This document shows, piece after piece, positions 17,837-30,006 of a stretch of DNA of 64,000 bases. Numbering within the stretch: the stretch's first letter is position 1; every line of letters starts with the position of its first letter. Below the pieces are notes generated by a model. The model did no database searches. It saw nothing but the letters and a program-made list of their open reading frames with translations, and had not been told where the DNA came from. The DNA is from Vibrio mimicus CAIM 602 (GTDB taxonomy: Bacteria; Pseudomonadota; Gammaproteobacteria; Enterobacterales; Vibrionaceae): NCBI RefSeq assembly GCF_000338875.1, contig NZ_AOMO01000016.1, positions 27,650 through 91,649 of the forward strand, given 5' to 3'. A program made the translations under genes and the position numbers.

Positions 17837-18595
17837 ATGTTACAGATCAAAAGCATACCCGCATTTAACGACAATTACATCTGGCTGATCCAAAATAGCG
17901 ATCGTGATTGTGCCGTCGTTGATCCGGGTACTGCCGAACCTGTTCTCGCCTATATCAAACAGCATGATTTGAACTTAAAGGCCATCTTAATTACTCATCA
18001 TCATCATGACCATATTGGTGGTGTTGCTGAACTCGTTCATCAATTTCCACATACTCATGTTGTGGGGCCTGCTCATGAGCCAATTCCAACACTCACCCAT
18101 CCGGTTGAAGATGGTGATCAAATCGAACTGTTTGATGAACGTTTTCTGGTTTTAGGCTTACCTGGACACACTCTTGGACATATAGGTTATGTAGGTGACG
18201 GCAAGCTGTTTTGTGGTGATGTGTTGTTCTCAGCCGGTTGTGGGCGTGTTTTTGAAGGCACGATGCAACAGATGTTCTCTTCACTTAATAAACTCCTCAC
18301 CTTGCCTGAAGAAACTCTCATTTATAGCGCGCACGAATACACGGCTTCCAATGTCGCTTTTGCGCTGGCTGTAGAGCCAGAAAATGAACAGTTGCATATT
18401 TATCGAGAAGAAGTGAGTCGTTTACGCGCCCAGAATCAACCGACTTTACCTTCAACACTGGCGCGAGAAAAATGGATAAATCCCTTTTTGCGCACCCAAG
18501 AGCCAAGTGTGATTCGTTCTGTCGCTAACCGAGTGTCAACTCTGGATCCGCTCACAATATTTACTGCATTGCGCGAATGGAAGAATGATTTTTGA
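17837..18595 (+). CDS. gloB: Hydroxyacylglutathione hydrolase (glyoxalase II)
   Basis: GloB hydrolyses S-lactoylglutathione to D-lactate and glutathione, completing methylglyoxal detoxification. The 252-residue metallo-beta-lactamase-fold enzyme carries the two-metal motif [11 protein letters not shown] near residue 53, a further His in [11 protein letters not shown] near 110, Asp in [14 protein letters not shown] near 127 and [11 protein letters not shown] near 165. The C-terminal glyoxalase II domain includes [11 protein letters not shown]. The ATG is preceded by GGAGA. Confidence 0.96.
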   Translation: MLQIKSIPAFNDNYIWLIQNSDRDCAVVDPGTAEPVLAYIKQHDLNLKAILITHHHHDHIGGVAELVHQFPHTHVVGPAHEPIPTLTHPVEDGDQIELFDERFLVLGLPGHTLGHIGYVGDGKLFCGDVLFSAGCGRVFEGTMQQMFSSLNKLLTLPEETLIYSAHEYTASNVAFALAVEPENEQLHIYREEVSRLRAQNQPTLPSTLAREKWINPFLRTQEPSVIRSVANRVSTLDPLTIFTALREWKNDF

Positions 18596-18666
18596 CTTTT
18601 GTCGCTTGTCACCAAGATAAAGTGGAAAGTATTATCAGCAGCCATGAAGAATAAGGGCTGTGTTAC

Positions 18667-20262
18667 ATGCGAGTTAAATTCAGTTGGGTATTGGCATTGC
18701 TGCTTGTCGGCTGTCAAGCCCCCCAACCTGTGGATACAACCACATCAGATGACCAAGCGGTAAACCCGCCAGCTCAATCTGTAAAGGTTAAAAAGAAGCG
18801 TAAACCACAAACAACGGCCACTCTCCCTGCCCAAACGACAGAGAGCGTGGAGGAAGAAGAAGTCGCGCTGACACCACAAGAACAAGACGATGTATGGCAA
18901 CGCATTGCTATGCAGTTACGACTCGGAATACCAAAGGATCCGAGTGTTGATACTTACCGCGAGTGGTTTATAAAAAACCCGGGGCATCTGCAAGCAATCG
19001 CAAGTCGTGCCGAACCATTTCTCTATCTGATCACCGAAAAAGTGGAACAGCGTGGTCTTCCCATGGAGTTGGTTCTCCTACCCATTGTAGAAAGTTCCTT
19101 TGACCCGTTTGCCTATTCACACGGCAGTGCGGCTGGCTTATGGCAATTTGTCTCAGCAACAGGTAAACGATACGGGCTTAAACAGAACTTCTGGTATGAC
19201 GGTCGACGTGATGTTTCCGCCGCAACCGATGCTGCTCTAGACTATCTCACTGTATTGAGCAAACATTTTGATGGCGATTGGTACCACGCCATCGCAGCCT
19301 ACAACAGTGGAGAAGGACGCGTTGCAAGGGCGATCAAAGCCAACAAAAAAGCGGGCAAACCGATCGATTTCTTCTCACTGGATTTACCCAAAGAAACCAG
19401 TGGTTATGTGCCTAAACTCATGGCACTGGCGGATGTGATTGCCAACCAAGAAAAGTATGGCATCGCGATCCCGAGTATAGAGAACCGCCAAGTATTGGCT
19501 ATGGTTGACCCCAAAGAACAGTTGGATCTGGCGATTGCAGCGCAATACGCAGGCCTAACGGTGAAAGAGCTGCAAAGTTTCAACCCTGCCTACAATCAGT
19601 GGGCTACTGCGCCGAATGGCCCGCACCAACTGCTGCTGCCAGTAGATAAGGTTGAGCGATTTAATGAAGCGATTGAGACCAACCGTGGCAAAGGTGTGAA
19701 GGTAGTTCGTTATCAGGTCAAATCGGGCGATACGCTCAGTACGATTGCGGACAAATACAACACCACCACAAAAGTGATCAAAGCGGCTAACCAGATTGCA
19801 AGCAATCAGATCCGTGTGGGTAGCTACCTGTTTGTTCCTACGTCAGTAAAAGATGAGAAAGCTTATGCGCTTAGTGTGAGTAATCGTCTTGCTAAAACTC
19901 AGTCAGTGCCTCGAGGACAGTACCAAGTAACTCACGTGGTCAACTCTGGGGAAAGTCTCTGGAGTATCGCGAAAGAATACAAGGTGTCTTATCAGTCCCT
20001 TGCTAAATGGAATGGCATGGCTCCGAAGGACTCACTACGTAAAGGGCAAAAGCTCGTCGTATGGAAAGACAGCAAACCTAGTGGTGTGATCCGCACTGTG
20101 ACCTATAAGGTGCGCTCAGGTGATACATTGAGTGGCATTGCTAATAAGTTCAAAGTAAAAACCACTGATATCGTCAAGTGGAATGCATTGAACAGCCGCA
20201 ATCATCTTAAACCTGGTCAGCAGCTCAAACTGTATGTCGATGTGACTAAATTCAGCGCATAA
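18667..20262 (+). CDS. mltD: Membrane-bound lytic murein transglycosylase D
   Basis: MltD cleaves peptidoglycan glycan strands, leaving 1,6-anhydro ends. The 531-residue protein begins with a lipoprotein signal (MRVKFSWVLALLLVGCQAPQ, lipidated Cys16). The SLT catalytic domain spans about 115-265, with catalytic Glu in LPIVESSFDPFAYSHGSAAG and the AIAAYNSGEGRV signature. Three LysM repeats follow (about 347-391, 420-463, 478-523), each with a SGDTLS- or SGESLW-type start; they bind glycan. It lies 71 bases downstream of gloB, as in E. coli. Confidence 0.96.
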   Translation: MRVKFSWVLALLLVGCQAPQPVDTTTSDDQAVNPPAQSVKVKKKRKPQTTATLPAQTTESVEEEEVALTPQEQDDVWQRIAMQLRLGIPKDPSVDTYREWFIKNPGHLQAIASRAEPFLYLITEKVEQRGLPMELVLLPIVESSFDPFAYSHGSAAGLWQFVSATGKRYGLKQNFWYDGRRDVSAATDAALDYLTVLSKHFDGDWYHAIAAYNSGEGRVARAIKANKKAGKPIDFFSLDLPKETSGYVPKLMALADVIANQEKYGIAIPSIENRQVLAMVDPKEQLDLAIAAQYAGLTVKELQSFNPAYNQWATAPNGPHQLLLPVDKVERFNEAIETNRGKGVKVVRYQVKSGDTLSTIADKYNTTTKVIKAANQIASNQIRVGSYLFVPTSVKDEKAYALSVSNRLAKTQSVPRGQYQVTHVVNSGESLWSIAKEYKVSYQSLAKWNGMAPKDSLRKGQKLVVWKDSKPSGVIRTVTYKVRSGDTLSGIANKFKVKTTDIVKWNALNSRNHLKPGQQLKLYVDVTKFSA

Positions 20263-20284
20263 GTCATGCGCTGAATGAGCAGGA

Positions 20285-21133
20285 TTAGTCTGGTAATCGA
20301 AAACTGACTAACAGTGGATTATGATCAGAAGCGTCCGATTGAGGCGCTTCTGCTTTTTTAAGGATTAGACCACGATAAAAAACATGATCGAGCGGCAAAC
20401 CATTAATAAACGTGGTACGGTTATCGGACTCAAAAACCACGGCTTGCAAGCCAATATCCGTAAGTGCAGCGCTCAGTAGAGCCATCCGCGCCTCACTCCA
20501 ACTGTTAAAATCACCAGCAACAATCACAGGTCCCGCAAAAGAGCGAAGTTCATCAAGCAATGCTGCAATCTGCTCTTGATACTCTTGCGTACCATATGTG
20601 AAATTCACCGCATGCAGGTTCACCACCGCCAACTCTTGCTGGTTGCTTAATCGGTAACGTGCATAAATCGCTGATTTAGGTAAACGCAACCAAGGCTCTA
20701 ACTGAGTGTAAGCACACGCCATTGCAGGCATGACTTTAGCGAGATTGATGACTCCAGCCGCTTCACCAAATGCTTCAAAAGCTCGTGTTTGAGTGCCATC
20801 CCAACCATATTGGCTAATCCACGCTTTAAACGCCTCGTTCATATTCGCCTCTTGCAACAACAAAAGTTGCTGAGGAGCACTGAGTTGCGCGAGCGCGCCT
20901 TGCCAGTTAGAGCGATTTTGCTTATAGATATTCCATACCAGAAGGTTGATCTGTCCATCCTGATCCAAAACTTGAGGCTTGGGATTTTGATAACACAACA
21001 GAGGCTCGCCTTGCTGATTGTGACCTATCGTCACCAGCTCGGGTTGGCTAGGAATGGTAAAGATGAAGAAAAAAGCAGAAATACCAACAACTGAAAGCAG
21101 TATGGGGAGAATCCAGTAACGTTTTTTCATCAA
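20285..21133 (-). CDS. Endonuclease/exonuclease/phosphatase family protein, YafD type
   Basis: This 282-residue protein has an N-terminal membrane anchor or signal (about residues 6-26, [19 protein letters not shown]). The metal-dependent phosphodiesterase fold follows, with [11 protein letters not shown] (Asn), LLLQEANMN (Glu), [24 protein letters not shown] (Asp/Asn) and a [15 protein letters not shown] end carrying the catalytic Asp-His. The position next to mltD matches E. coli yafD. The substrate is unknown; nucleic acid or phosphoesters are likely from the family. Confidence 0.87.
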   Translation of the reverse strand: MMKKRYWILPILLSVVGISAFFFIFTIPSQPELVTIGHNQQGEPLLCYQNPKPQVLDQDGQINLLVWNIYKQNRSNWQGALAQLSAPQQLLLLQEANMNEAFKAWISQYGWDGTQTRAFEAFGEAAGVINLAKVMPAMACAYTQLEPWLRLPKSAIYARYRLSNQQELAVVNLHAVNFTYGTQEYQEQIAALLDELRSFAGPVIVAGDFNSWSEARMALLSAALTDIGLQAVVFESDNRTTFINGLPLDHVFYRGLILKKAEAPQSDASDHNPLLVSFRLPD

Positions 21134-21148
21134 GCACCCTCAAAACAA

Positions 21149-21172
21149 AATAAGGAGCCTTAGCTCCTTATT
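21149..21172 (-). terminator. Terminator of glnB
   Basis: AATAAGGAGC and GCTCCTTATT form a ten-pair stem; on the minus strand it is followed by TTGTTTT. Confidence 0.8.
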
Positions 21173-21207
21173 GTCGACACGATATAACCTACAATTAGGC
21201 TCGATGC

Positions 21208-21555
<348 letters not shown>

Positions 21556-21613
21556 TTAAACGGCTGTCAGTGCACGGCATTATCTGTCAGCAACCGATAA
21601 CAATCAATAAAAA

Positions 21614-21632
21614 GCCCAAGCAAGGCTTGGGC
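21614..21632 (-). terminator. Terminator of the cytochrome c gene
   Basis: GCCCAAGC and GCTTGGGC pair around a three-base loop; the minus strand continues with a T5 run. Confidence 0.85.
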
Positions 21633-21650
21633 ATTCATCAAAACAGGTGC

Positions 21651-21974
21651 TTATTTCAAACTAGAGTAGTATGCGGCTAAGTTAGCAATATCATCATCAC
21701 TCAGCATCATCGCCTGTGCTTGCATTACTGCCGCTAGGCCACCGTTACGTTCTTTGTTTTTGTATGCTTTCACAGACGAAATGATGTATTGCTCATTCTG
21801 TCCTTTCAGATTCGGATAACCCGGGATCACAGCAACCCCATCCATACCGTGACAAGCTGCGCAAACTGCTGCTTTTGCTTGACCAGCGGCTACATCACCC
21901 GCCAGTACCGAACCTGACAATAAACTTCCACCAAGAACGAGCGCCATTACTACTTTGTTCATTGCTTTCCCCAT
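21651..21974 (-). CDS. Small periplasmic class I cytochrome c
   Basis: This protein has 107 residues, or 103 if the second ATG (21962) is used; both have plausible ribosome-binding sites. A signal peptide ends at SVLA. The haem-binding CAACH motif lies near residue 38, and the axial Met is probably in the [20 protein letters not shown] segment. [18 protein letters not shown] is typical of the c5/c553 group. It should shuttle electrons in the periplasm, partner unknown. Monocistronic, with its own terminator. Confidence 0.88.
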   Translation of the reverse strand: MGKAMNKVVMALVLGGSLLSGSVLAGDVAAGQAKAAVCAACHGMDGVAVIPGYPNLKGQNEQYIISSVKAYKNKERNGGLAAVMQAQAMMLSDDDIANLAAYYSSLK

Positions 21975-22009
21975 GTAATTATCCCTATAGATTATGTGTG
22001 GTTATGAAT

Positions 22010-23332
22010 TTATTTTGGCACAGAATCGGAAGATTTGAACCAAACCAACTCACAATCTTGACCACTGAAATCACGATCCACGAATAAATCCGCTACACAA
22101 ATCACCCGATCTTGGTACATGAGGATGGGGATTTGTCGCCGCTGCCAACTCGGGATACCGTACTCTTGAAAAAGCTTTTTCAACTTACGCGATCCACTAC
22201 GACCAACCGGACAAGCCACCAACCCTTGAGGATCAAAACTTACCCAGAGTTGGCTTGGGTCATCAGGAAGTTTTATATTTCCTGATAAGTGCATCGCCAA
22301 TTTTAAGCGGCCTAAACCTTGCGGTAATGACAAAAGCTGCTCAGGGACAATAGTGCTACGCCACCCAGAGAGATCAATTTCAGGCTGCACTAGATGCAAT
22401 TGCTGCCGAAAACGACGGACTTCGATCTGATTCAGTCGGAGTTTGGGGTTAGCATCCTCGCTCGCTAAGGCAACTTCATACCATAGCTGATCGGTGTGTT
22501 GACGACTCGGCATCGGCAGTCGGTGATGCGCAAACCAAGCTCGTATCAGTTGTCGCCGCGAAGCCTCACTACTCTCAGCAAGTGTGAGGATCGATAATCC
22601 GCCATCCTGAGTAATCGCCCTTTTTAAAGCATCGGCCAACAGCTCTTGCAATAGCACTTCCTGTTCAGCGCACAACTCGGCACTGCGTTGTACCGCTTGG
22701 CGAATGCTCGGCCAACGTTCTGCAAGAACGGGCGTGATGTGATGACGCAGAAAATTGCGCTCGTAGCGAGTATCAAAATTACTTTCGTCCGTGATCCAAC
22801 TCAGCTTCTTCTGTATGGCATAAGCTTCGATATCTTGGCGAGAAACGGTCAATAATGGACGAGCTAAGTGGCCTTGGGCAAAAGGCGCGTAGGCAGCCAT
22901 TGCCGACAAACCTTTAGGGCCACTACCTCGCTTTAACGCGAGCAAAAAGGTTTCGAGTTGATCATCTGCATGCTGACCAAGCAATAGAAGCGTGTCAGAA
23001 CCCACATGCTGAGATAGTGCTTGATAACGCGCTTCACGCGCCATTTTTTCAATGCTTTCACCACTGCCGACCGCCAATTGAACGCGCTCAATTTGGCATG
23101 AAATGTTGGCTGCTTGGCACCAAGTTTGGCAATCTTGCGCCCATTGATCCGCATTCGAACTCAATCCATGGTGTACATGAACCGCTTCTACATCCCAACC
23201 AAACTCATCACGCCCACGAGCTAACAACGAGAGTAAAACTCGCGAATCCACTCCACCGCTTAACGCCAGCACTAATTTACGAAATGGGTAACGCGCTAAT
23301 TGCTGCACGAAATGGGGATAAAGATCGCTCAT
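22010..23332 (-). CDS. tilS: tRNA(Ile)-lysidine synthase
   Basis: TilS attaches lysine to C34 of the CAU-anticodon tRNA-Ile, changing it to read AUA; it is normally essential. In the 440 residues, the N-type ATP pyrophosphatase P-loop [16 protein letters not shown] lies near residue 22, and [25 protein letters not shown] near 117 is the second signature. TilS substrate-binding and C-terminal domains follow ([22 protein letters not shown]). It is the last gene of the dnaE-accA side of the cluster but is separated from accA by a terminator-like hairpin. Confidence 0.95.
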   Translation of the reverse strand: MSDLYPHFVQQLARYPFRKLVLALSGGVDSRVLLSLLARGRDEFGWDVEAVHVHHGLSSNADQWAQDCQTWCQAANISCQIERVQLAVGSGESIEKMAREARYQALSQHVGSDTLLLLGQHADDQLETFLLALKRGSGPKGLSAMAAYAPFAQGHLARPLLTVSRQDIEAYAIQKKLSWITDESNFDTRYERNFLRHHITPVLAERWPSIRQAVQRSAELCAEQEVLLQELLADALKRAITQDGGLSILTLAESSEASRRQLIRAWFAHHRLPMPSRQHTDQLWYEVALASEDANPKLRLNQIEVRRFRQQLHLVQPEIDLSGWRSTIVPEQLLSLPQGLGRLKLAMHLSGNIKLPDDPSQLWVSFDPQGLVACPVGRSGSRKLKKLFQEYGIPSWQRRQIPILMYQDRVICVADLFVDRDFSGQDCELVWFKSSDSVPK

Positions 23333-23386
23333 AAGCTCAACACAGTGTGAAAAAGTGCCTCAAGTTTACCCCTTGGGCTCAGAAAG

Positions 23387-23415
23387 CAAAAGGGCTGGCC
23401 TAAGCCAACCCTTTC
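23387..23415 (-). terminator. Terminator-like hairpin after accA
   Basis: AAAGGGCTGGCCTAAGCCAACCCTTT folds into a stem with one bulge; on the minus strand it continues with TGCTTTCT, while on the plus strand a T6 run follows at 23418-23423. Confidence 0.55.
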
Positions 23416-23472
23416 CGTTTTTTGATGAGTGATTGCCCATACTCAGCAATCAAACTATCGCTAGTCCAATGA

Positions 23473-24432
23473 TCAACAGTAGCCGTAGTTCATCAGACGC
23501 TGATAGCGACGCTCAAGTAAGTTTTCATGGTCAAGCGTGTCCAGATCCGCTAACTGGCGCAGTAGAGTCGCTTTCAGGTTTTCTGCCGTTTGTTTGTGGT
23601 TACGATGCGCACCACCCAGCGGCTCTTCGATGATTTCATCGATCAGTTCAAGCTCTTTCAGACGAGGAGCAATCAAGCCCATCGCTTCTGCCGCTTGTGG
23701 CGCTTTGTCGGAATCACGCCACAGAATAGATGCGCAACCTTCTGGTGAAATCACTGAGTAAGTTGAGTATTGCAGCATGTTCACGTAGTCACCCACGCCA
23801 ATTGCCAATGCGCCGCCAGAACCGCCTTCACCAACTACGTTACAGATCACTGGTACTTTCAGGCCTGACATCACTTTGAGGTTTTTTGCGATCGCTTCAG
23901 ACTGACCGCGCTCTTCCGCTCCGACACCTGGGTAAGCACCCGCAGTATCGATAAAGGTGATGATTGGCATGTTGAAACGTTCTGCCATCTGCATCAAACG
24001 TAATGCCTTACGGTAGCCCTCAGGTTTTGGCATCCCGAAGTTACGTTTCACTTTTTCACGAGTTTCACGCCCTTTCTGGTGACCAATCACCATTACCGCT
24101 CGGCCATCAAGACGCGCAATACCGCCCACAATCGCTTTGTCGTCAGCGTAGGCACGATCACCAGCCAGTTCATCAAACTCAGTAAAGATATGATTGAGGT
24201 AATCCAGCGTGTAAGGACGCTGCGGGTGACGCGCCAATTGCGCGACTTGCCATGCACCTAAATCACTGAAAATTTTCTTTTTCAGCTCAAGGCTTTTTTT
24301 CTCAAGCTGTTCCAGCTCTTTTTCCAGATCTACGGATGCACTTGTACTGTGACGAGATACATCACGCAGTGCCTGAATTTTCGTTTCCAGTTCGACAATC
24401 GGTTTTTCAAAATCAAGAAAATTGAGGCTCAT
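23473..24432 (-). CDS. accA: Acetyl-CoA carboxylase carboxyltransferase subunit alpha
   Basis: AccA with AccD transfers carboxyl from carboxybiotin to acetyl-CoA, giving malonyl-CoA for fatty acid synthesis. The 319-residue protein starts with the family N-terminus [19 protein letters not shown]. Crotonase-fold signatures are visible: [32 protein letters not shown] near 120 and [23 protein letters not shown] near 168, then [15 protein letters not shown] near 214. It lies 54 bases after dnaE. Confidence 0.97.
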   Translation of the reverse strand: MSLNFLDFEKPIVELETKIQALRDVSRHSTSASVDLEKELEQLEKKSLELKKKIFSDLGAWQVAQLARHPQRPYTLDYLNHIFTEFDELAGDRAYADDKAIVGGIARLDGRAVMVIGHQKGRETREKVKRNFGMPKPEGYRKALRLMQMAERFNMPIITFIDTAGAYPGVGAEERGQSEAIAKNLKVMSGLKVPVICNVVGEGGSGGALAIGVGDYVNMLQYSTYSVISPEGCASILWRDSDKAPQAAEAMGLIAPRLKELELIDEIIEEPLGGAHRNHKQTAENLKATLLRQLADLDTLDHENLLERRYQRLMNYGYC

Positions 24433-24486
24433 CTATCGATCCTTTGTGACTCAGCCATGCCACCCTCAGTGCGCACTGGCTGAATT

Positions 24487-27400
24487 TTAGTTAAATTCGA
24501 GTTCTACCTGATCTTTACCAAGTAGATGCTTTAATTCGTCTAACAATGTATCGCTTGGCGTGACTCGCCACTCTGTGCCTAACGTCAGGCGCGCTCGCGC
24601 ATCAGGGCGCTGGTAGTATACATTGACAGGTACGGTTCCTGCGCGGTGAGGTTCCAGTATGTGACTAAAACGCTCAAAAAATTGTTGATCAATCTGCGAC
24701 TGTAAAATCGAGATGGATAAACCGCGGGCAAATTTTTCACGCGCGCTGCCCAAGTCCATGACCTCGCGCGCCGACATTTTAAGTCCGCCATTGAAGTCAT
24801 CAAAGCTGACCTGTCCGGAAACCACCAGAATTTTATCTTTTTCTAGCCATTCTGCATACCGATCTAATGCTTCAGAGTAGAGCATCACTTCCATACGCCC
24901 CGAACGGTCATCCAGTGTCATCAAACCAATCCGAGTACCGCGTTTGGTGGTCATGACTCGTGCGGCAATCACTAATCCCGCTACGGTTAATGATTGATCG
25001 CGTCGAGTTGGCGCGGCTTCATTCAAACGACAACTGGTGTATTTCACCAATTCTTTAAGGTACTCATCAACCGGATGACCAGTCAAATACAGGCCAAGTG
25101 TCTCTCGTTCACCTTCTAAGCGCACTTTTTCTGGCCACTCAGGGACTTGAGTATATTTTTGTTCCACTTCTTCCGGCGCATCGGTGAGCACACCAAACAT
25201 ATCGGTTTGTCCGAATGCTTCCGCTTGGTGATGTTGGCTTGCCGCACGCACGGCATCATCCACTGACGCCATCATGGCAGCACGGTGTGGCCCAAGCCGA
25301 TCAAGAGCACCGGCCAAAATCAGTTTTTCAATCACGCGTTTGTTGACCTTTTTCAGATCAATTCGCGCACAGAAATCAAACAAATCTTTGAAATAACCGT
25401 CTTTGTTACGTGCTTCAAGAATGGCCTCAATCGGGCCTTCACCCACACCTTTGATAGCACCGATGCCGTAGACAATTGCGCCGTTGTCATCCACGTTAAA
25501 GCGATACAAGCCGGAGTTGATATCCGGTGGCAACACGGTCAATCCCATGTTCTTACACTCATCCACTAGGCCAACCACTTTTTCGGTGTTGTCCATATCG
25601 GCCGTCATTACCGCGGCCATGAACTCAGCAGGATAGTGCGTTTTCAACCATAGGGTTTGGTAAGACACCAGAGCATAGGCAGCAGAGTGCGATTTGTTAA
25701 ATCCGTATCCGGCGAACTTTTCCACCAGATCGAAGATTTTCATCGCCAACTCACCATCGACGCCATTTTTCTCCGCACCTTCTTGGAATACGGCGCGCTG
25801 CTTGGCCATCTCTTCCGGCTTTTTCTTACCCATCGCACGACGCAACATGTCTGCGCCACCAAGGGTGTAGCCAGAAAGTACCTGAGCAATCTGCATTACC
25901 TGTTCTTGATAGAGGATGATGCCGTACGTTGGCTCTAGAATCTCTTTGAGTGACTCATGTTGCCATTTTTCATCAGGATACGAGATGGCTTCACGACCAT
26001 GTTTACGGTCGATAAAGTTATCCACCATGCCAGATTGCAACGGCCCCGGACGGAACAACGCCACCAGAGCGATGATGTCTTCAAAACAGTCTGGCTGTAG
26101 TCGCTTAATCAGCTCTTTCATACCGCGCGATTCAAGCTGGAATACCGCGGTGGTTTTTGCATCTTGTAGGTTACGGAATGAACGAGCATCGTCGAGAGGG
26201 ATCGCCTCAATCCGCACAGGCGGTTGACCCATTTTTTTCAAACGAGGATTAACCAGACCCAGAGCCCAATCAATGATGGTAAGAGTACGCAGCCCTAAGA
26301 AGTCGAACTTGACTAAGCCTGCGGTTTCTACATCGTTCTTATCGAACTGGGTAACGGGGAAGTTACCTTCCGCATCACAGTAAATCGGCGCAAAATCGGT
26401 AATTGCCGTGGGCGAAATTACGACGCCCCCAGCGTGTTTACCGGCGTTACGGGTACAACCTTCCAGAATTCGACACTTGTCGATCAGCTCTTTAACTTCT
26501 TCATCAGCGTCATACAGCTCTTGCAATGCAGGCTCGGCGATAAACGCTTTTTCGAGTGTCATGCCCGGATCGGGTGGGACTAATTTTGAAATGCGATCGA
26601 CAAAACCGAACGGATGACCAAGCACTCGACCCACATCGCGAATGACCGCTTTCGCCGCCATGGTACCGAAGGTAATGATTTGTGATACCGCATCACGACC
26701 ATACATTTCCGCAACGTGATCAATCACTTGGTCACGCTTATCCATACAGAAATCGACGTCGAAGTCGGGCATGGATACCCGCTCTGGGTTCAAGAAACGT
26801 TCGAACAGCAGATCATATTCCAGCGGATCAAGGTCGGTGATTTTCAGTGCGTACGCAACTAATGAGCCCGCACCCGAACCACGCCCCGGACCTACCGGAA
26901 TATCGTTATCTTTTGACCACTGGATAAACTCCATCACGATCAAGAAGTAACCAGGGAAACCCATCTGGTTGATTACATCGAGCTCGATTTGCAGTCGCTC
27001 ATCATATTCTGGGCGGCGCTGTGCTCGGACTTCTGGATCAGGGAAAAGGAATTCGAGTCGCTCTTCCAAACCTTCACGGGATTTCATGACTAGGAAGTCT
27101 TCAATCGCCATCCCTTCGGTTGGGAAGTTAGGCAGGAAATATTCGCCCAAGCGCACCGTTACGTTACAACGCTTGGCAATCTCCACGCTGTTTTCCAGTG
27201 CTTCGGGAATATCCGCAAACAGCTCGCACATTTCCGCTTCGCTGCGTAAGTACTGCTTAGGGCTGTAATTTTTCGGGCGGCGCGGATCTTCAAGCGTGTA
27301 ACCATCATGAATCGCTACTCGGATTTCATGCGCTTCAAACGATTCTTCGGTAATGAACACCACTTCATTGGTTGCGACCACTGGCAGCTCATATTGCTCA

Positions 27401-27966
27401 GCCAACTCAAGCGCAAAATGTAAGTAGCTCTCTTCATCAGCACGCCCGGTGCGCACTAATTCTAAATAGAAATGGTCAGCAAAGTGGGTTTGGTAAAACT
27501 CAAGACACTTCTCAACTTGTTGTTGGTTGCCTTTCAGCAAAGCGCGCCCAATTTCGCCACTCTTGCCCCCCGAAAGCACAATCAAGCCTTCGGCATGCTC
27601 CATCAACCAAGCTTTATCAATCACGGGTTGATGTTGGACATGACCACGCAGATACGCTTTGGAGATCAATAAGGTGAGGTTTTTATAGCCGACATTATTT
27701 TTGGCAAGGACGGTCAGCTTAGTCAGTTCGTCACCAAACTCTTCCGATTGCAGAGTAAAATCGGCACCGATGATCGGTTTGATACCGCAATTATGCGCGG
27801 TGCTGTAAAACTTAACCAAGCCACACAAGTTAGTGAAATCGGTCAACGCCATTGCTGGCATGCCCATTGCCGCCACTTTTTTCACCAATGGCGGTACTTT
27901 GGACAAACCATCCACCATTGAGAAATCACTGTGAACACGTAAGTGGATGAACTTTGGGTCTGACAT
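24487..27966 (-). CDS. dnaE: DNA polymerase III alpha subunit
   Basis: This is the replicative polymerase catalytic subunit, 1159 residues. The start at 27966 gives [23 protein letters not shown], as in E. coli; an upstream in-frame start would add ten unmatched residues. Domain order: PHP (1-270), palm with the catalytic aspartates in [15 protein letters not shown] near 400, fingers ([19 protein letters not shown] near 765), helix-hairpin-helix and beta-clamp-binding region (QTDMFG near 920), then OB fold and C-terminal tau-binding domain. It is the third gene of the lpxB-rnhB-dnaE-accA run. Confidence 0.98.
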   Translation of the reverse strand: MSDPKFIHLRVHSDFSMVDGLSKVPPLVKKVAAMGMPAMALTDFTNLCGLVKFYSTAHNCGIKPIIGADFTLQSEEFGDELTKLTVLAKNNVGYKNLTLLISKAYLRGHVQHQPVIDKAWLMEHAEGLIVLSGGKSGEIGRALLKGNQQQVEKCLEFYQTHFADHFYLELVRTGRADEESYLHFALELAEQYELPVVATNEVVFITEESFEAHEIRVAIHDGYTLEDPRRPKNYSPKQYLRSEAEMCELFADIPEALENSVEIAKRCNVTVRLGEYFLPNFPTEGMAIEDFLVMKSREGLEERLEFLFPDPEVRAQRRPEYDERLQIELDVINQMGFPGYFLIVMEFIQWSKDNDIPVGPGRGSGAGSLVAYALKITDLDPLEYDLLFERFLNPERVSMPDFDVDFCMDKRDQVIDHVAEMYGRDAVSQIITFGTMAAKAVIRDVGRVLGHPFGFVDRISKLVPPDPGMTLEKAFIAEPALQELYDADEEVKELIDKCRILEGCTRNAGKHAGGVVISPTAITDFAPIYCDAEGNFPVTQFDKNDVETAGLVKFDFLGLRTLTIIDWALGLVNPRLKKMGQPPVRIEAIPLDDARSFRNLQDAKTTAVFQLESRGMKELIKRLQPDCFEDIIALVALFRPGPLQSGMVDNFIDRKHGREAISYPDEKWQHESLKEILEPTYGIILYQEQVMQIAQVLSGYTLGGADMLRRAMGKKKPEEMAKQRAVFQEGAEKNGVDGELAMKIFDLVEKFAGYGFNKSHSAAYALVSYQTLWLKTHYPAEFMAAVMTADMDNTEKVVGLVDECKNMGLTVLPPDINSGLYRFNVDDNGAIVYGIGAIKGVGEGPIEAILEARNKDGYFKDLFDFCARIDLKKVNKRVIEKLILAGALDRLGPHRAAMMASVDDAVRAASQHHQAEAFGQTDMFGVLTDAPEEVEQKYTQVPEWPEKVRLEGERETLGLYLTGHPVDEYLKELVKYTSCRLNEAAPTRRDQSLTVAGLVIAARVMTTKRGTRIGLMTLDDRSGRMEVMLYSEALDRYAEWLEKDKILVVSGQVSFDDFNGGLKMSAREVMDLGSAREKFARGLSISILQSQIDQQFFERFSHILEPHRAGTVPVNVYYQRPDARARLTLGTEWRVTPSDTLLDELKHLLGKDQVELEFN

Positions 27967-28038
27967 GCAAGGAATATCCAAGTCTGGGAAACGCAATTGC
28001 GCTCTATTCTACGTTAATCTGAGTTGGCTTTCAGTCGC

Positions 28039-28660
28039 TTATTCTAAGCCAAGTGCGCGTTTTACTGGGCCAAAGCTTTTACGATGCTGCTCAATCACAC
28101 CATGCTGATCGATGGCCGCAAAATGTGCTGCCGTTGGGTAGCCTTTGTGTTTGGCAAAACCAAACTGAGGATATTGCTTATCCAGCTCTTCCATCTCGTG
28201 ATCGCGGATCACTTTGGCAATAATCGAAGCTGCGCTGATTTGCGCCACGCGGAGATCGCCTTTTACGACGGCTTGAGCATCCATCGGCAATGTAGGTACT
28301 TTATTACCATCCACCAACACCAAATCTGGCTGCACAGCCAATCCCGCCACACGCGCGCTGCATGGCGACCATGGTCGCTTGGAAGATATTCAATTCATCG
28401 ATCTCTCGCGGAGAACAGCGACCGACCGACCAAGCTAAGGCTTTTTCTTGAATCTCAGGAAACAGCGCTAAGCGTTTTTTCTCACTGAGTTTTTTGGAGT
28501 CATTCAAGCCAACAATCGGCCGATTAGGGTCAAGGATAACCGCCGCAGTAACTACATCCCCAACAAGAGGACCACGGCCAACTTCATCCACTCCCGCAAT
28601 CAAGGCATAACCAGCCGGAATCTCAAAGGGAGGCAGCTCAATGCTTGGTTTCTTCGCCAT
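28039..28660 (-). pseudogene. rnhB: Ribonuclease HII, split by a single-base insertion
   Basis: RNase HII removes ribonucleotides and RNA primers from DNA. The N-terminal frame (28304-28660) reads [27 protein letters not shown] sequence with catalytic Asp-Glu in [16 protein letters not shown] and continues to VAMQRA at codon 103 (plus 28352). The family continuation [17 protein letters not shown] (with the third catalytic Asp) is in the next frame from 28350. One surplus base lies at about 28351-28354. Removing it gives 206 residues, the expected size. Read as given, the product stops at 118 residues and lacks half the active site. Confidence 0.88.
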
Positions 28661-28678
28661 GTTGTTTTCTCAATTTTT

Positions 28679-29824
28679 TTAATTTTGTTTTTGAATCAAA
28701 TGCAGTACAGCTTGTGCAGCTTGTTGATCCGCATCTTTACGGATCCATTGATGCATTTCGGTGAATTTACTCATCAAATCTTGGTTATCACTATCAAGCA
28801 AACGGCTCACTTCATGGTAAAGATTGTCGACCGTACAATCATCTTGCAGCAGCTCTTTCACCAACTCTTCACCGGCCAAAATATTCGGCAAAGAGACATA
28901 AGGCGTTTTCAGCAGACGTTTAGCCAGAAACGCAGTAAATGCATTCACTCGATAACCAACCACCATGGGCCGCTTAATCAACATACATTCCAGTGCAACG
29001 GTTCCAGAAGCTAGCATAACGGCATCGGATGCGGTAATCACATTGCGCGCGGTATCATCCACCAACACAAAGTTGAGTTCTGGCGCAACTTGCTTCCATA
29101 CTTCTTCAAATTGTGCACGGCGTTTGGCATTCACTAACGCGACGACAAAGCCTAATTCTGGATAGCGCGCCTGCAACTTTTGGCAAGTCTCGATAAACGG
29201 TTCCGCAAGCATTTTCATTTCGCCACCACGGCTACCAGGCAATACCGCTAACCAGCGGCGTTGCTCATCTAAGCCAAGTAACTGGCGAGCGGCCAACTTA
29301 TCTGACTCTAACGGAATAGAGTCCGCTAAGGTGTGACCGATAAACTCACAAGGTACATTGAATTTGTCGTAAAACGCTTTCTCAAACGGCAGAAAAGCCA
29401 ACACCAGATTGGTGGCCGCCGCAATGCCATGAATACGATTTTGTCGCCATGCCCACACCGATGGACTGACATAGTGCACCGTTTTGATCCCCGCTTGTTT
29501 GAGGCTCAGCTCAAGACGCAAGTTAAAATCAGGGGCATCGATACCGACAAACACATCAGGCGGATTCGAGGTGAAATATTTGACCAGTTCGGCTTTCACT
29601 TTCAGCAAGCGCGGCAAACGCCCAAGCACTTCGACCAGCCCCATAACGGCGAGTTCTTCCATATCAAACAGAGACTCACAGCCGAGTGCGATCATTTTTG
29701 GCCCACCGATACCGACAAATTCAGCATATGGGTAACGCGCACGCACCGCTTTGATGAAGCCTTCACCCAAGGTATCACCCGAGAGCTCGCCTGCAACTAT
29801 GCCAATCCGTAATGGTCTGTTCAC
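28679..29824 (-). CDS. lpxB: Lipid-A-disaccharide synthase
   Basis: LpxB (GT19) joins lipid X and UDP-2,3-diacylglucosamine into the lipid A disaccharide at the inner face of the inner membrane. The 381 residues start with [22 protein letters not shown] and include [14 protein letters not shown] [19 protein letters not shown] near 141, [12 protein letters not shown] near 200 and [24 protein letters not shown] near 270. It is followed 18 bases later by rnhB. A terminator-like hairpin separates it from lpxA. Confidence 0.96.
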   Translation of the reverse strand: MNRPLRIGIVAGELSGDTLGEGFIKAVRARYPYAEFVGIGGPKMIALGCESLFDMEELAVMGLVEVLGRLPRLLKVKAELVKYFTSNPPDVFVGIDAPDFNLRLELSLKQAGIKTVHYVSPSVWAWRQNRIHGIAAATNLVLAFLPFEKAFYDKFNVPCEFIGHTLADSIPLESDKLAARQLLGLDEQRRWLAVLPGSRGGEMKMLAEPFIETCQKLQARYPELGFVVALVNAKRRAQFEEVWKQVAPELNFVLVDDTARNVITASDAVMLASGTVALECMLIKRPMVVGYRVNAFTAFLAKRLLKTPYVSLPNILAGEELVKELLQDDCTVDNLYHEVSRLLDSDNQDLMSKFTEMHQWIRKDADQQAAQAVLHLIQKQN

Positions 29825-29927
29825 TCTATTTTCTCCACCGTTGAAAGAGACTCTTAACTCCGCTCAAACTATGTAAAGTTGCCGCTAATACCGCAGCCGC
29901 TTCAGTAAGCAGAGTCTAAAAATGCAA

Positions 29928-29954
29928 AAGATCGCTGAGAGTAGCAGCGATCTT
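29928..29954 (-). terminator. Terminator-like hairpin between lpxA and lpxB
   Basis: AAGATCGCTG and CAGCGATCTT form a ten-pair stem with a seven-base loop. On the minus strand TTGCATTTTTAG follows. It splits the 182-base lpxA-lpxB gap. Confidence 0.65.
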
Positions 29955-30006
29955 TCAATTTATCAGTCAACTCACTGCTCTGAGTAAGTCAATTAGCGCA
30001 TGCCCA

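Noticed and set aside
29333..29812. 159-codon ORF antisense to lpxB
   Set aside because: His/Arg-rich shadow frame with no recognisable domain opposite a conserved gene.
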